This document shows, piece by piece, positions 44,342 to 54,950 of a DNA stretch of 64,000 nt (its first letter is position 1; every line of letters begins with the position of its first letter). The position numbers and the translations under genes were made by a program. Source of the stretch: Endomychus coccineus (taxonomy: Eukaryota; Arthropoda; Insecta; Coleoptera; Endomychidae); the NCBI GenBank assembly GCA_958510875.1, contig OY294068.1, positions 193,464,315-193,528,314 of the forward strand, read 5' to 3'. The notes under the pieces were generated by a model. It ran no database searches, was not told where the DNA came from, and worked only from the letters and a program-made list of their open reading frames with translations.

Positions 44342-45196
44342 AGGTGGCGGAAATTTGGTCGAAAGAAAAATGATTGAAACACATTTCATAGAAATCTTTT
44401 GATCAAAAAATTTTTTGATACAAATACATATGATCGAATATTTTATGGTAGGAAATACATTTGACAGAACATACAATTGATAGACACGTCAATCGGTTGA
44501 AATAACAAGTCGTCTCCTGTAAACCAACAAAATGACAAAGTAAATATTAGAAACTGAATGTTAGAAGGCTATATCTTTTAAATGTTGTAAAGAGTAAACA
44601 CCGTTGTCTTCAAATTCTTCCTGGAATCGTCTGACAACTATATCAAGTCTTATTTTCATCCGTATAGTACATCATGCTCTGTTCTCGAAGTACCCCTCCT
44701 ATAAATTTCCATATAGATGGTTTTCTCGCTTAAATTGTCTCTTCAAACCCCGATACCATCCTTCAGCGATGTTGTTAATTTTGATACGATTTTCAAGATT
44801 TTATTGGTAAAAATTCCCAAGCTCATGGTCAAAACTAGGCCGCATTCTCTCTCTCCTTTAAAATTTTCCTATCCAGATATCCTCAAAGCAGTTAACAAAG
44901 TCCTTGGAGTCTTCACGAATTACGCTATTATTGGCAATTACTTCAAAAGTTCGGACAACGAATTCCAGTTGTACAAAAGCTATTGCTGCTAAAAGTTTGA
45001 TTTCCTGATGAAAACCTGCATCGGAGTCATACTGCTGTTTAGGCCCACGTCTTTGAATTTGTTGATATAGACACTGTTTCAAATGGAAAAAACATCCCTG
45101 ATTTGCAGCCATTAGAAAAAGTAATTGACAAGCCTTTATTGCTGCTAACTCAAAATCTGTTGTAATTGTTGTCACTGTTAATGTTTTCATTTTCAT
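44342..45196 (-). pseudogene. MULE transposase with 3' terminal region (degraded)
   Basis: A minus-strand Mutator-like transposase. From 45196: VTTITTDFELAAIKACQLLF, the DFE motif with the second catalytic Asp, then GCFFHLKQCLYQQIQRRG, the C-x-x-H signature between catalytic residues. Next are DAGFHQEIKLLAAIAFVQLEFVVRTFEVIA and FEDIWIGKF; further down a frameshifted NNIAEGWYRGLKRQF is equivalent to the family's N-x-x-E-x-W-H. The upstream first Asp and N-terminus are missing. The TIR-like end begins at 44342 with AGGTGGCGGAAATTTGGTCG and has subterminal ATACATTTGA-type repeats. A second copy of this end is at 50455-50690. Confidence 0.83.
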
Positions 45197-45425
45197 TTGC
45201 TATAGCTCAAACATCTTATTGTAGAAGATTGCCGTCTTTGAGCTAAGCAATGCTTATACTTATGGATAAGTTTTCCCACTTATACATCCATTTACATAAC
45301 TCAAGTACAATCGAAAAAATACCGACTATATGCCAAGCAGCTCATTTTTCACAAGTTCAAGATTTCGTTTCGCCCAACATATGATACCCTTATCTACAGT
45401 AGATTCTGATTGGTAAATAAGAAAA

Positions 45426-45880
45426 TTGTCACCTTTATCAATTTCAAGTACTCAGATTGAAGCTGAGTCTGGAATTTCAAGACGTCGAGCGTTATGCATT
45501 TGCAAGACATACAAATTCAAGCCTTATGCAATAAGTAAACAATATCACGAGCCACCAACTGATTTCCAACGAAGATTAGAGTTTTGCATATGGTATGGTC
45601 AAAAATGTCAACAAGATCCATTATTCTCTCAAAATGCAGTTTGGACAGATGAAGCCTACATTAGCAGTGCTAAAATTTTCATAACGAGCATAACGAGCAC
45701 TTATGGCTTGATATGAACCCTCGACGTTCGATCTCCGGGACGCTTTGGTTTTAGTGTTTGGTGTGCTCTACGATACAATCGTGTTTTAACATATCACATA
45801 TATCAAGAAAATCTTAATGGCCAACGACGCTATAAAATCTTAAGCCAGAAAATTATTGAGGAATTTATGGAACGTTGAGG
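45426..45880 (+). pseudogene. Tc1/mariner transposase N-terminal fragment
   Basis: The reading is ISSTQIEAESGISRRRALCICKTYKFKPYAISKQYHEPPTDFQRRLEFCIWYGQKCQQDPLFSQNAVWTDEAYISSA. An HTH is followed by KFKPYKIS and FQRRLEFC, then WTDEA with the first catalytic Asp, the layout of a common insect Tc1/mariner-type family with DDE_3 domain. After a frame break near 45715 come FGFSVWCALRYNRVLTYHIYQENLNGQRRYKILSQKIIEEFMER (family NGQRYxxIL), which is cut at about 45878 at the junction with LINE sequence. D2 and the third acidic residue are absent. Confidence 0.8.
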
Positions 45881-46100
45881 GTGATCCTCATATGATACCA
45901 GGGAATTCCGTAAAGGCACCAAGACCGAAAAAAGTACAGGTGCTGGTATAGTGGAGACAAAGGAGCAAGGAGAGATGATTTCTCTAAACCTAGTGACACT
46001 TGCCACATACTTCCAAGCAAAAATATTAGAAATCAGCAACGTGTGCTCGAATTATGAGGAAGAGAGACAAATCACAATCATAGCGAGCAACCTAACAGTG
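45881..46100 (+). pseudogene. LINE-B-like RNase H fragment
   Basis: It reads RKGTKTEKSTGAGIVETKEQGEMISLNLVTLATYFQAKILEISNVCSNYEEERQITIIASNL, clearly homologous to the RNase H of LINE-B at 9517-9250 (GTKTDKSTGTGIVEKTDQGERIS). The stretch is collinear and open. It is fused immediately downstream of the Tc1/mariner fragment. Confidence 0.85.
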
Positions 46101-46190
46101 GGGTACGGACACGGGCCCCCGAGGCATCTATGCAAGATTTCCCCTCCTCTATGCAAAAAAAAACCATAACCAACTATGATTCACATATGA

Positions 46191-47466
46191 AAAACGTGTG
46201 GCACTCGGGGACTACAGCGGTGAAGCTATTGCATAGCATTTTTTCTCAACTTGCAATTATAATTATTTATTTATTTTTAATTTATGCAGTATTTTTTTTT
46301 CTTTGATATTAATTCAACTTTTTTCCTTTGATATTAATTCAAGTTACACTTTTTGAGCGTGGTGACCGATAAGAAAACAAATTTTTTTCTTTTATTGAAT
46401 AAATGAGAAGTTAATATCGTTTAAAATATTTTAATTATCTTACAATACAATACATGTAGGTTATTCAGGAATTTCATTGAAACTATAGGTTTATGGTAAC
46501 TGAAATAAGAGACATAAGTTTGAGACTTGATATCCTCTAAATATCTGGAAAATACCGCGTCAATGGTGGCCCCATATTTTGTTGTGGATTCTTGTGGATC
46601 ATTATTCATTTTCAAATTCAATTTTTCCGAAAGAAAAGTTGACAACCGCTCTGATTTTTTATCGGCGAAGTTGATGTTGAAATCGCCAGCCAAGATAAGT
46701 GGAAATTTATTACCATTTGTACAAAGTATTTTCGACCCTTCTTCAGTGTACTCCAGTAAAGTGCGATGAATAAAATGATCTACCTCGTCCAATTTTGGAT
46801 TCGGAGAAATGTAAATTGCTACCATGACTATGTGTAGGCCATTTCTAAGTTTGCATAAGCACGCACAAATATCTCCAAAAAATGAGCGCCTAACATTAAC
46901 ATCGCTAACGTGTGCAATATTTATTTCAATATTCGGAGTCATAATATTAGTTACATTATTATTATTTTGGTAAATAGCTACCCCACCTTTTGGAACAGTA
47001 TCTCGTTTGAATTGAACAATACAACTGAAATTAGGTATTTCAATCGGATTATCATGCGCCATGCAAGATTCGGTAAGAAGTAACACATTTGTTTGTCTCG
47101 TAACTGAATCTTGTAAATCGTATTTGTGACTATTTAGACTTTGGCAATTGAAAGTCATTATTGAAATGCCATTTCTATTACTAAGGAAATCTAAGACACT
47201 TTGAGCTGTCGTCTGAACACTATTTAAAGGCAGTCTTTTGAATTCTTGCAACAAAGATGCAGTCGATGCAGCTTGTCTTCGATTATTATAAAACTTGAAT
47301 GTAGAATTATCGTTTTTTGTCGTGATATACAATTTTTCAATATTAGTCACCCGAGAGAGCGCAACATAAACGAGTTCCTGTTATTTTTCGTTATGGAATT
47401 TCTTGATTCGGTCGCCGCGCTCAAATCCCGCGATAAAAGCTATATGCAATATATGCAATAGCTTAA
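46191..47466 (-). mobile_element. Helentron (Helitron-like), internally deleted
   Basis: A minus-strand element. The 3' end at 46191 has in reverse complement CTATGCAATAGCTT ... CCCCGAGTGCCACACGTTTT. The same end closes the element at 57142-58183. The 5' end at 47466-47396 in reverse complement is TTAAGCTATTGCAT ... GCTTTTATCGCGGG and a CGGCGACCGAATCAAGAAA block, again shared. The 5' terminal block passes straight into the last helicase motif, so the Rep domain and most of the helicase are deleted. Confidence 0.85.
46421..47390 (-). pseudogene. Helentron helicase tail and AP-type endonuclease
   Basis: On the minus strand the frame (about 47387 downwards) gives VYVALSRVTNIEKLYITTK, which is motif VI of a Pif1-family helicase (VYVALSRVT). 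About 50 residues later an exonuclease/endonuclease/phosphatase domain begins: GISIMTFNCQSLNSHKYDLQD, VLLLTESCM (catalytic Glu of the E-x-x motif), GGVAIYQNNN, VMVAIYISPNP, LAGDFNINFADKKS (the GDFN motif), GATIDAVFSR and YFSYHKPIVS (family SDHxPI with SD changed to SY). C-terminal EN fused to helicase is the Helentron type. The ORF is open for about 310 codons, recent-looking compared with neighbours. Confidence 0.93.
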
Positions 47467-47469
47467 TAG

Positions 47470-47851
47470 AAACAGGTACTCTCAGGTCTCTGCTACGCGC
47501 GTCTAACGTATAAACTCTAACTGACGCGTAGCGAGCTCCTAGAGGCATATGTCAAAATGATTTCGTTCGTAGCTAATTACATAGGACGTCTGGAGTTCAT
47601 GCAATTATGTTTTTAGATAATTCGAACCTTCTAATTTCGATAGGCCACGTGAAAATCCCGGAGTCTAAAGCGCTAGAGTGTTATAACATTCGTATAAAAT
47701 AACGAAATTTCTCACTTTTAGAAACTTCAAATTAATTAATTAATTTTACACATGTTAGGTGTTTAGGTCTTACATTATTTTTCGTTACGGAATTTCTTGA
47801 TTCGGTCGCCGCGCTCAAAGCCCGCGATAAAAGCTATATGCAATAGCTTAA
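47470..47851 (-). mobile_element. fragment of a second Helentron-type element, 5' end plus inner block
   Basis: The 5' terminus (reverse complement TTAAGCTATTGCATATAGC from 47851) is the same as at 47466 and at 57142. The inner block 47510-47700 (AACCTTCTAATTTCGATAGG, CACGTGAAAATCCCGGAG) matches 57784-57990, but relative to its 5' end it is in the opposite orientation from that copy. Confidence 0.75.
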
Positions 47852-50454
47852 AAAACAACTTCAGGCCATAACTCGAAACTTCACTTTTTTTTAATTTTCT
47901 CGACACCACAGCATTATGCAGGAAAAAATGCCTAAAGAAAATAGAAGTTATTTTCTTCTAACTTTACAAGCAACCATGATATTCACAAGTGTCTAAAAGT
48001 CGAAAAATTGAACTTCTGTTTATAATTCAAAAACAAAAAACATTAGCAAATTTTTGTTTCATTCAGTGAATTTGTCTCAAAAAAAGTGATCGAGAATGTG
48101 ACCTCCATTTTTTTGTATCTCCTTCAGTTACCGAGTAACGACCTGTACAATACTAATTACGTAATAGTGTTATTTAATTCACCTGATTTTCGAGCATGTA
48201 TTATAAAAACTAAATCAAGCAGATTTTCTTCAAATTTCAATTTTAATTCATAACATCGAGAGTTTGGAATTGTTTAAATAACAACAGAGCTGTTCTTTAA
48301 TTATCAAAACTTTCAGTGTTGGTGTTGGCGTCTACATCTGTACTTGTTGTAAATCTTGGAATTAAGCATAAGTAAACACGGCCAGTGGAAAATAAACAAA
48401 GAACACTACTCTGGCTGGCTCGACTCTCCTCGCAGTCCATGCACATGTGTATGTGCAGTAAGTAACCGGAGACTTCCTGACACCAGCTGCACGTTAACTT
48501 GTCGTTTTTGTTTCTGATAGGTTTCCGACACCTAACCGTGATTGTCAGATAAAAATAAATGACTATTCTTTATCCGTTAGCATTACCAGAAGCCCGCAAT
48601 GAGCACGTATATTGATTTCAGACGATTTTCGTTTTTATTGGCGAACCTGTTGCAATCAAGACGTTTATACTCGTTAAAAGGGTAAACAAATCATGTCTTC
48701 TCTCGACTCGTATTTCACAGATAAACTAGGCTCACATGGCAGCTTAATTGTCGAAAAAGTTCGAGTGATAAATTAAAGGTGGATAAATGAGATAAATCTC
48801 TTAACACCAGAAATTGAATGGCGTCCGTGAATACTGTTCATAGCACAGATGTGTAGTGAAGGAGGGTGTATTCGGCGTCATCAAATTTGTAACTTTTGCA
48901 AACATCTGATATGTTTCACATTTTTAATTGTATGTTGTTGTACTGGAAGGGGCCCAATAGTATAGTGTGTCACAAGGGCAGAGAATGAGAATCAGCAGCC
49001 AGCGGCTATTAACTGCACGAGCGAGCGAAGCGAAGCGGGGGCAGCTGATATCTAATAGATGCTGATGCGTTTTCTGCATACATGACACACACGACGACTT
49101 TTCGCGTACCATTAGGTAACAAATTCGTTAACCTACACTTTCGTTGTCTATTTTTATAACAAACTTCAGTGTCGGCTGGTACTAAAGGGCACAAGAGCAC
49201 GTGCTCACTACCACCAATGTGCCCATCTAACAACCAAGATAAACACAGAAAGAAATTCGCATGCAATTCAGTGCATTATTTTATTCCGCACGTCAGGCGC
49301 AAGCATTGATAACGCTCAAAACTATATTCGGGGGAACGTTCTGAAGTGTACCTATTTTAAGTACGATTCGGCTGACTACGGTTATCTTCGTCATATGCGT
49401 TTATACTGTCGGTTTGGGGCACAAAGCATCGTATCTCCAGTAAACGTCTTGGCTTCATAGTGTACAGTGTGTGAATTCAATTCGAAGACGTGAAGTCTGA
49501 AGTCAGCCTTTGAATTGGTGTTACGAGGCCATGATGATACATTGACGTAGGAAAATCCAGGTAGGTATTTATGTAGGCTTAATCAACTTTGCAGCTGAAT
49601 TAGACGCTGTGCTTGCAATACATATGAAAGGTTCTGATTCACAAGTGTTTAAAGGCATAGAATATACCATACTTCTAATAAAAGTGTTGTAGAATAGTTT
49701 CCTACATTTTGAGATTCTGAGTAGGAATAAAATAAAATACCAATCACTTACACTTAGGTATTATTAATATAATGTGTACGGAAAATAAATTTTGTCACAG
49801 AAGAAACAAGAAATCTCTTAACACATACATATCATTGCACTTTCTACCAACGTTCATTATATTCTCCCAAAAGAAAACCTTCTAACACCACGTATTCTGT
49901 TTTCGCATCATTGTTCTCATGTAATTTACCAAATGCACATCGGTATTCTATGAAAGTTGCATCTGAATAAGAGAGCATCAGCGTAAATGGAGTGAAATAA
50001 TCGCAAGCCGTGTTAATGACAGTGATATTATGCCATCTTTTGAAACAGGATGACATGCATTTGGCATATTTGCGAGTTGTACCACTTAGTTTGATGAGGA
50101 ATTCTGAAAGGATGTCTTAAATTAAAACACATCTGTGGTTCAGGAACTGTCTTATGTTACGTGTTTTGAAATGTTTTCAATATTCTCATAACACGGTTGA
50201 ACATTGTGGGAAAACAAAATCGGAAATATCAAGAATGTCAGATTCAAATGCATCGTTACTATCACGTCAAGATTATTTGAAAATGATTCCGGACTACACT
50301 GATCGAAAATTACGATAGTTTACATTGAGCAATTGTTAATTCATAAAAAAATGTTGAGCTGTAAGTCACAATCAGGCGGGTAATATAAGGTCAAGTAGTG
50401 CCTATGGACCCACGCCTTCGTAGGGGCCCACTGAAGTCTAAAATACGTTTTGTT
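47852..50454. other. no recognised gene
   Basis: Unassigned. Notable: a 12-bp palindrome GAGCACGTGCTC (with E-box CACGTG) near 49194-49205, and a possible splice donor CCAG/GTAGGT near 49560. No protein-like ORF. Confidence 0.35.
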
Positions 50455-50690
50455 AGGGTGGCGGAAATTTGATCGAGAGAAAAATAATAGAAACACATTC
50501 CGTAGAACTCTTTTGATCGAAAAACCGAATATGGAATAAACTTTTTAAAGAAAACATATTTGTTCGGCTATTTTATGGTAGGATATACGTTTGATAGAAA
50601 CATAAATGATAGAAAATACAATTGATAGAAGCAGTTTTTTTATAGAAAATACATTTGATAGAAGCAATTTTTGATTGCTAATACATTTCA
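50455..50690. mobile_element. MULE terminal sequence, solo copy
   Basis: Begins AGGGTGGCGGAAATTTGATCG and matches the MULE end at 44342-44485. It has repeated ATACATTTGATAGAA-type words at 50585-50670. No transposase is attached. Confidence 0.7.
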
Positions 50691-50879
50691 CATTTATTTT
50701 CAATTACCCTAGGTCTAAAATTTCAACTGTGAACATTATTTGAACTTCCAATTGAACAATTTATTGATACCACAAAAGAGAAGAAAAAGCTCTTTCCTCA
50801 ACCCCTGCATGTGTGCTGATCTACTAGACCCATCGTGCAGATGCAGAAATGTTTGTTGCATGAGGCGTGTCTGGTCTGG

Positions 50880-51110
50880 AATTCAACAACGTATTTCTTG
50901 TCTGCTGAACGTCAGTAGATTTTTCACTCGTTGCTGCTGGAGATCTTCCATTAGTCGCTTGGAGTGCGACATACGAGGCAGTTCCTTCCAATAGGCACCT
51001 TGCTCTATCTTGAGCCATTTTTGGATTACACATTTCGCTGTGGCATGAGAAATGCCACAGGCTGGCTCTGGTTCAATGAGGGGTTGCTGGCTAAAGAGAA
51101 GCTGCATCAT
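50880..51110 (-). pseudogene. LINE post-RNase H fragment
   Basis: On the minus strand the reading is PACGISHATAKCVIQKWLKIEQGAYWKELPRMSHSKRLMEDLQQQRVKNLLTFSRQEIRC. It resembles the segment downstream of the RNase H domain in LINEs (pattern W-x-x-x-G x RQSK ... LLxLxRxQLRxVTGLLTGH); the final VTGLLTGH is missing. The remnant is about 75 residues with no catalytic motif. Family relation to LINE-D is likely but not proven. Confidence 0.62.
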
Positions 51111-51959
51111 TCGACATACCATCAGTTTCAAGACTGCGACGCAGTATTAGGTCTACCACAGAATAATGAATTATTGGTTCAACTGTTGCACGAAAAGTTC
51201 AACATTTTATTTTGCCAGAACAATATCAAAAGACTGAGAAATTTCGTTATTCACTAATCAGAATTTCCTGTACATAAGGTAATTATAGTTGGGACGAAAC
51301 GTTGAACTTTTTGGAAAATGCACTTCTTGGCATATGGATGGTACTTTTTTGTATTGTACCTGAGCTTATTTACCAGTTATATACAGTACAGTGAAAAAAC
51401 CTATCCATTAGTATATGCATTGCTTAATTCAAAGACGGCAAATGAAATATGGAACATGAACATGAAGGTGATGAGATTCAATCAGAATTATAATAATATG
51501 TAAGCGTCTTTATATAAAATCGTTTGATGATGAACTATGTAATTGTCCAGGTTAAATATACATTTCCTCAATGAATGTCACATCTGTTCCAGCATAACAT
51601 TATAATTTAAATCACGATAGAGTTCGTCCCGGTACAGTTCTTACCTGTTTGTCTGCAACAGGTGCCGTGTTATAGGATCGCAAATTCGTTCGAATTAATC
51701 TATTTATACAGAAAGGGTCTCAATATAGGAATAATTATTTAAATTCTTGCCTAAACAGTTCGATGAAGCTTAGAATAACTTCGATATTTATTTGTGGAAT
51801 ATTGTATACACTGTTCCAATCAATCTTTTATCTCTTTTCAAAACGATTTCTGAGAATTAGATGATTTTTTCATGTCTGGCACAAGGGCCTGATGAACAAG
51901 ATGAAGCATGATCATTCGCCGAAATTTTAGAATCCTATATCACCCAAAAAATGTTAAAC
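51111..51959. other. no recognised gene
   Basis: AT-rich, unassigned. Confidence 0.4.
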
Positions 51960-52378
51960 AGGGAGACTAATGTTCCAGTGGAAGAAATGAATGAAGGGAT
52001 GTCGCAGGGTAACGTATTGGGGCAAATCCTTCATCTGCTTTGCCCACAATTTCCACCTTTGTTGATGATACAGCAATCTTGGTTGTTAGTTACTACAGCA
52101 TTACGGCAAAATACCTAGGAATCAATTCAGATCTTGAACTCTGATGGAAGGAGCACATTTAAGAAAAAACGAAAGATCTAGACCACATATATAAAAAATA
52201 ATGGCTGATATGCAGGAAGTCCACAGTTCTCAATACTTAATAAACTGCTGCTCATAAACAAATATTGAAATCTGTTTGGACAGGGATCCAACTTTGGGAA
52301 TGTGCCAAAGATAGTCATATTAAAATAATTCATGGTTTCCAAAATAAACTCTTCCGAATTATTGTGAATGCTCCTTGG
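51960..52378 (+). pseudogene. LINE-F (Jockey-like) RT, part before the mariner insertion
   Basis: Reading through shifts: MNEGMSQGNVLGQ (family P-Q-G-S-V-L-G-P), then FVDDTAILVV with a catalytic F-x-DD box, a region with AKYLGINSDLEL-like sequence (family K-Y-L-G-x-x-x-D), WKEHI and INKLLLINKY. Finally 52260-52375: KSVWTGIQLWECAKDSHIKIIHGFQNKLFRIIVNAPWY. This KPVWTYGIQLWG ... NAPWY block is characteristic of insect Jockey-like LINEs. The frame is cut at NAPWY by the mariner and resumes at about 53550. Confidence 0.83.
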
Positions 52379-52380
52379 TA

Positions 52381-53544
52381 CGAGGGCAAGGTTTTATTTT
52401 TCAACATAATCTACTTGAAGCCCGATACGCTTCGTCCAATGTTTCTCTAATTTTTCGATCTCTTTCAAATATCAAGATTTCGGCAATCCTTCAAAATAGG
52501 CGTTTGTTTCAGCGATGACCTAATCGTTGGAACCAAATCTCTTTCTACCGAGTCATTTCTTCAAGTGTGAAAATAGATAAAAATTGCAAAGGCCAAATCT
52601 AGAGATTGTGGTGGATGCGACTGCGTTGCCTTGTGAGAAAGCACTTTTTTTTGCCAAATGCCACCGCTTTCCTTCAAATCGCCGTCCAATCGATCCAATA
52701 GCTCTGCATTATATACGCCATTGATTGTTTTGCCCTCTCCAAGGTAATCGATGTGGACGATACCGTGTGCATCCAAAAAACTCTCGCCATGACTTTGTTG
52801 GCCGATAAACGCACGTTGGACTTTTTCGGATTAGATTCGCCAGGACAAGTCCACTGTTTCGAATGTTCTTTGGTCTCTGTTGTGTTGTGATGAATCCATG
52901 TTTCGTCCACGGCTACGAAACAGCGCAAAAAGTCTTTCTTATGGCGCTTAAACATCGCCAAACACTCCTTTGGAGTTGCCTCACGGTCGCGCTTGTTATC
53001 AACAGAGAGCAAATGCGGCATCCATCTGGCCGATAGCTTTCTCATATTCTAAAATGTATGCAGAATGTTCTCCTACCCGTTCGGGTGAGATGCTCATATC
53101 CTCAGCAATCTCGCCGATCATCCAATATAATACCATGGATTTTATCGACGATTTCTGGCGTTGTAACCTCAATTGGACGACCAAAACGTTCGGCGTTCTT
53201 TGTGGTCATACCACCACAACGAAAATCAGTAAACCACTTGTGAATCGTTCCAGTCAATGGTAAAGAGTTCCCATAATGTTTAACAAGCGATCTTTGGCTT
53301 GCGTAATGTTTTTTCCACGCAAGAAATAATGTTCAATCAAGACGCGAAATTCACTTTTTTCCATGTTTCCAAAAATCTTCAAGGTTGCTTGCTTTCAATG
53401 GGTGTCAAAGCAGAACTGAATGACATATCAGTCTGAAAATTCTAATGCGTTCTAGTTGAAGGTGGTACATCACAAATGTCATATGGGATTTTCGATTGTG
53501 GCACCATCTGTTTTGTTTCACAGGAACTTTTCATCTTGCCTTCG
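52381..53544 (-). mobile_element. irritans-type mariner, near full length, inserted in LINE-F
   Basis: The ITR starts at 52381 with CGAGGGCAAGG next to TA (52379-52380) and ends at 53544 (AACTTTTCATCTTGCC-TTCG in plus orientation). The expected right TA is shifted to TTCTA at 53545-53549. At 1,164 bp it is slightly shorter than the usual 1.3 kb, so a small deletion is likely. It splits the LINE-F frame: the LINE sequence ends at NAPWY and resumes right after the element. Confidence 0.93.
52394..53364 (-). pseudogene. mariner transposase (degraded, most complete copy here)
   Basis: The start ATG is at 53364 (MEKSEFRVLIEHYFLRGKNI) and the stop at 52396-52394 after YVEK. In order: first HTH, then stops near 53280-53200; SIKSMVLYWMIGEIAEDMSIS (second HTH); KLSARWMPHLLSVDNKRDRE, KECLAMFKRHKKDFLRCFVAVDETWIHHNTTETKEHSKQW with the first catalytic Asp, and NKVMARVFW. 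Next are DAHGIVHIDYLGEGKTINGVYNAELLDRLDGDLKESGG and the catalytic DNAPAH block, which is missing or altered (KKVLSHKATQSHPP in its place). The tail is intact in outline. It is a dead gene, but its parts define the family for the other four copies in this window. Confidence 0.93.
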
Positions 53545-53549
53545 TTCTA

Positions 53550-53640
53550 AAGAAATTACCCCCAAAGATCTCAAAATAAAAGAAGAAATCAAAAGGGTTG
53601 CAGTAGGTGAAACATGAGGAGACTCCACCCTCACATACAT
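53550..53640 (+). pseudogene. LINE-F continuation after the mariner
   Basis: EITPKDLKIKEEIKRVAVGE, the family's segment after NAPWYVxN (L-H-x-D-L-x-I-P-x-V-x-x-E-I), follows the mariner directly. The match then fades with a stop near 53615. Confidence 0.7.
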
Positions 53641-54712
53641 TCTGAAGTAATGCACACAGGCTTCAGAAAAAAAAAGATCAACATTATAGGATGTATTGGC
53701 TTACTGGCATTGGGAGTGTCTAAACAAAGCAGTGATTTGCACATAACACACCACATTTATGTTTATCAAAAAATGCCAATGGGGCTATCTTAGAAAAATA
53801 CTTAGTTTTCAGATTGTAAAGTAGAATAATATTCATATTGTAGATTAGTCGTTTCACGACTAGTAACTATGGTTATGGGATGTTTTTATTCTTTTACCTT
53901 ATCTTTAAAGATGGTCTAAATGGTAGTTCTCGTAGCTAAAACATATATTATTTTTTAATAAATGTGTTTCATTTAATTAGAAATGTTACTGTTAATGGTT
54001 ATTACAATTAACGGAATAGCGATTACATTATAGAATGCTTGACGATATGGGTTTCTTCTTTCAGAAATGCCTCTCTATTACTGCGTTCCCTAACGGTTAA
54101 AGGAAGGAAGTAAGCAAGTGTGAAATCTACAATTAACGTAGGCAAATTGTCGCTATTAAATTACAAAAACTGTAGATTCACTGCAATTTTACCTACTGAA
54201 CCTGTCAATAAGTAGGCTGTGACGACGAACACAGGAGAAAATAGTACAACTTTGCTTTTTAAATATCCCTAACAGGTGCCTATGGTTAGATTATATTCGT
54301 GACATTTGTTTACCACTCTCCCTCTGCGCATTTTTTGTGTGCTAACACATGTGGATTCCACCCTGGAGTCTGTGCATTATACTAAGGGGTGTCTGACTAC
54401 AACCCTAATTTAGATTTGAACGTATCTGCTTTGCTCGGGCAACTACTAACCTACAGTGGATAAGTTTTCAGATATTTCTACGACAGTAGAATTAACTGCT
54501 ATTTGTTAGAAATGGTTTGGTTAGAGCAGTTTAATTGTAGGTATGAATTTATATTGATCATTACCGGAAATAGGGAATAATGTTTTCTACAATTATTACA
54601 TTAATATGATCCAAATATATCGCACTAAAATTTTAACAAGAATTTCAGATAGGTTGCTAACTTGTAAAAGACTGACATTGAACAAAAACGGAATCTGAAT
54701 ACCTAACATACG
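53641..54712. other. no recognised gene
   Basis: AT-rich, unassigned. Confidence 0.4.
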
Positions 54713-54950
54713 AGGGAAAGGTGAAAAGTTCTGAAAAAATTAAACAAGAAATGATTTATTTGGTCAAGACTTATTTTACTTCTCAACATAATCGTGTAGT
54801 CCGATACACTTCGTCCAACACTTTTCAAATTTTTCGATCCCTTCCAAATAATACGATGTCGGTAATCCTTCAAAATAGGCGTTTGTTTCAGCGATGGCCT
54901 CATCGATGGAGAGCACTTTTTTCTTTCTCAAATGCCGCTATCTGACTATC
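54713..54950 (-). pseudogene. mariner 3' end fragment with ITR
   Basis: Starts with CGAGGGAAAGGTGAAAAGTT (ITR, preceded by TA at 54711-54712) and matches the 3' UTR and last codons of the irritans mariner. In reverse complement it reads AIAETNAYFEGLPTSYYLEGIEKFEKCWTKCIGLHDYVEK. An internal deletion joins this to a short KKKVLS-like piece at about 54908-54945. The copy then breaks off; its upstream part probably resumes at 55990. Confidence 0.85.
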
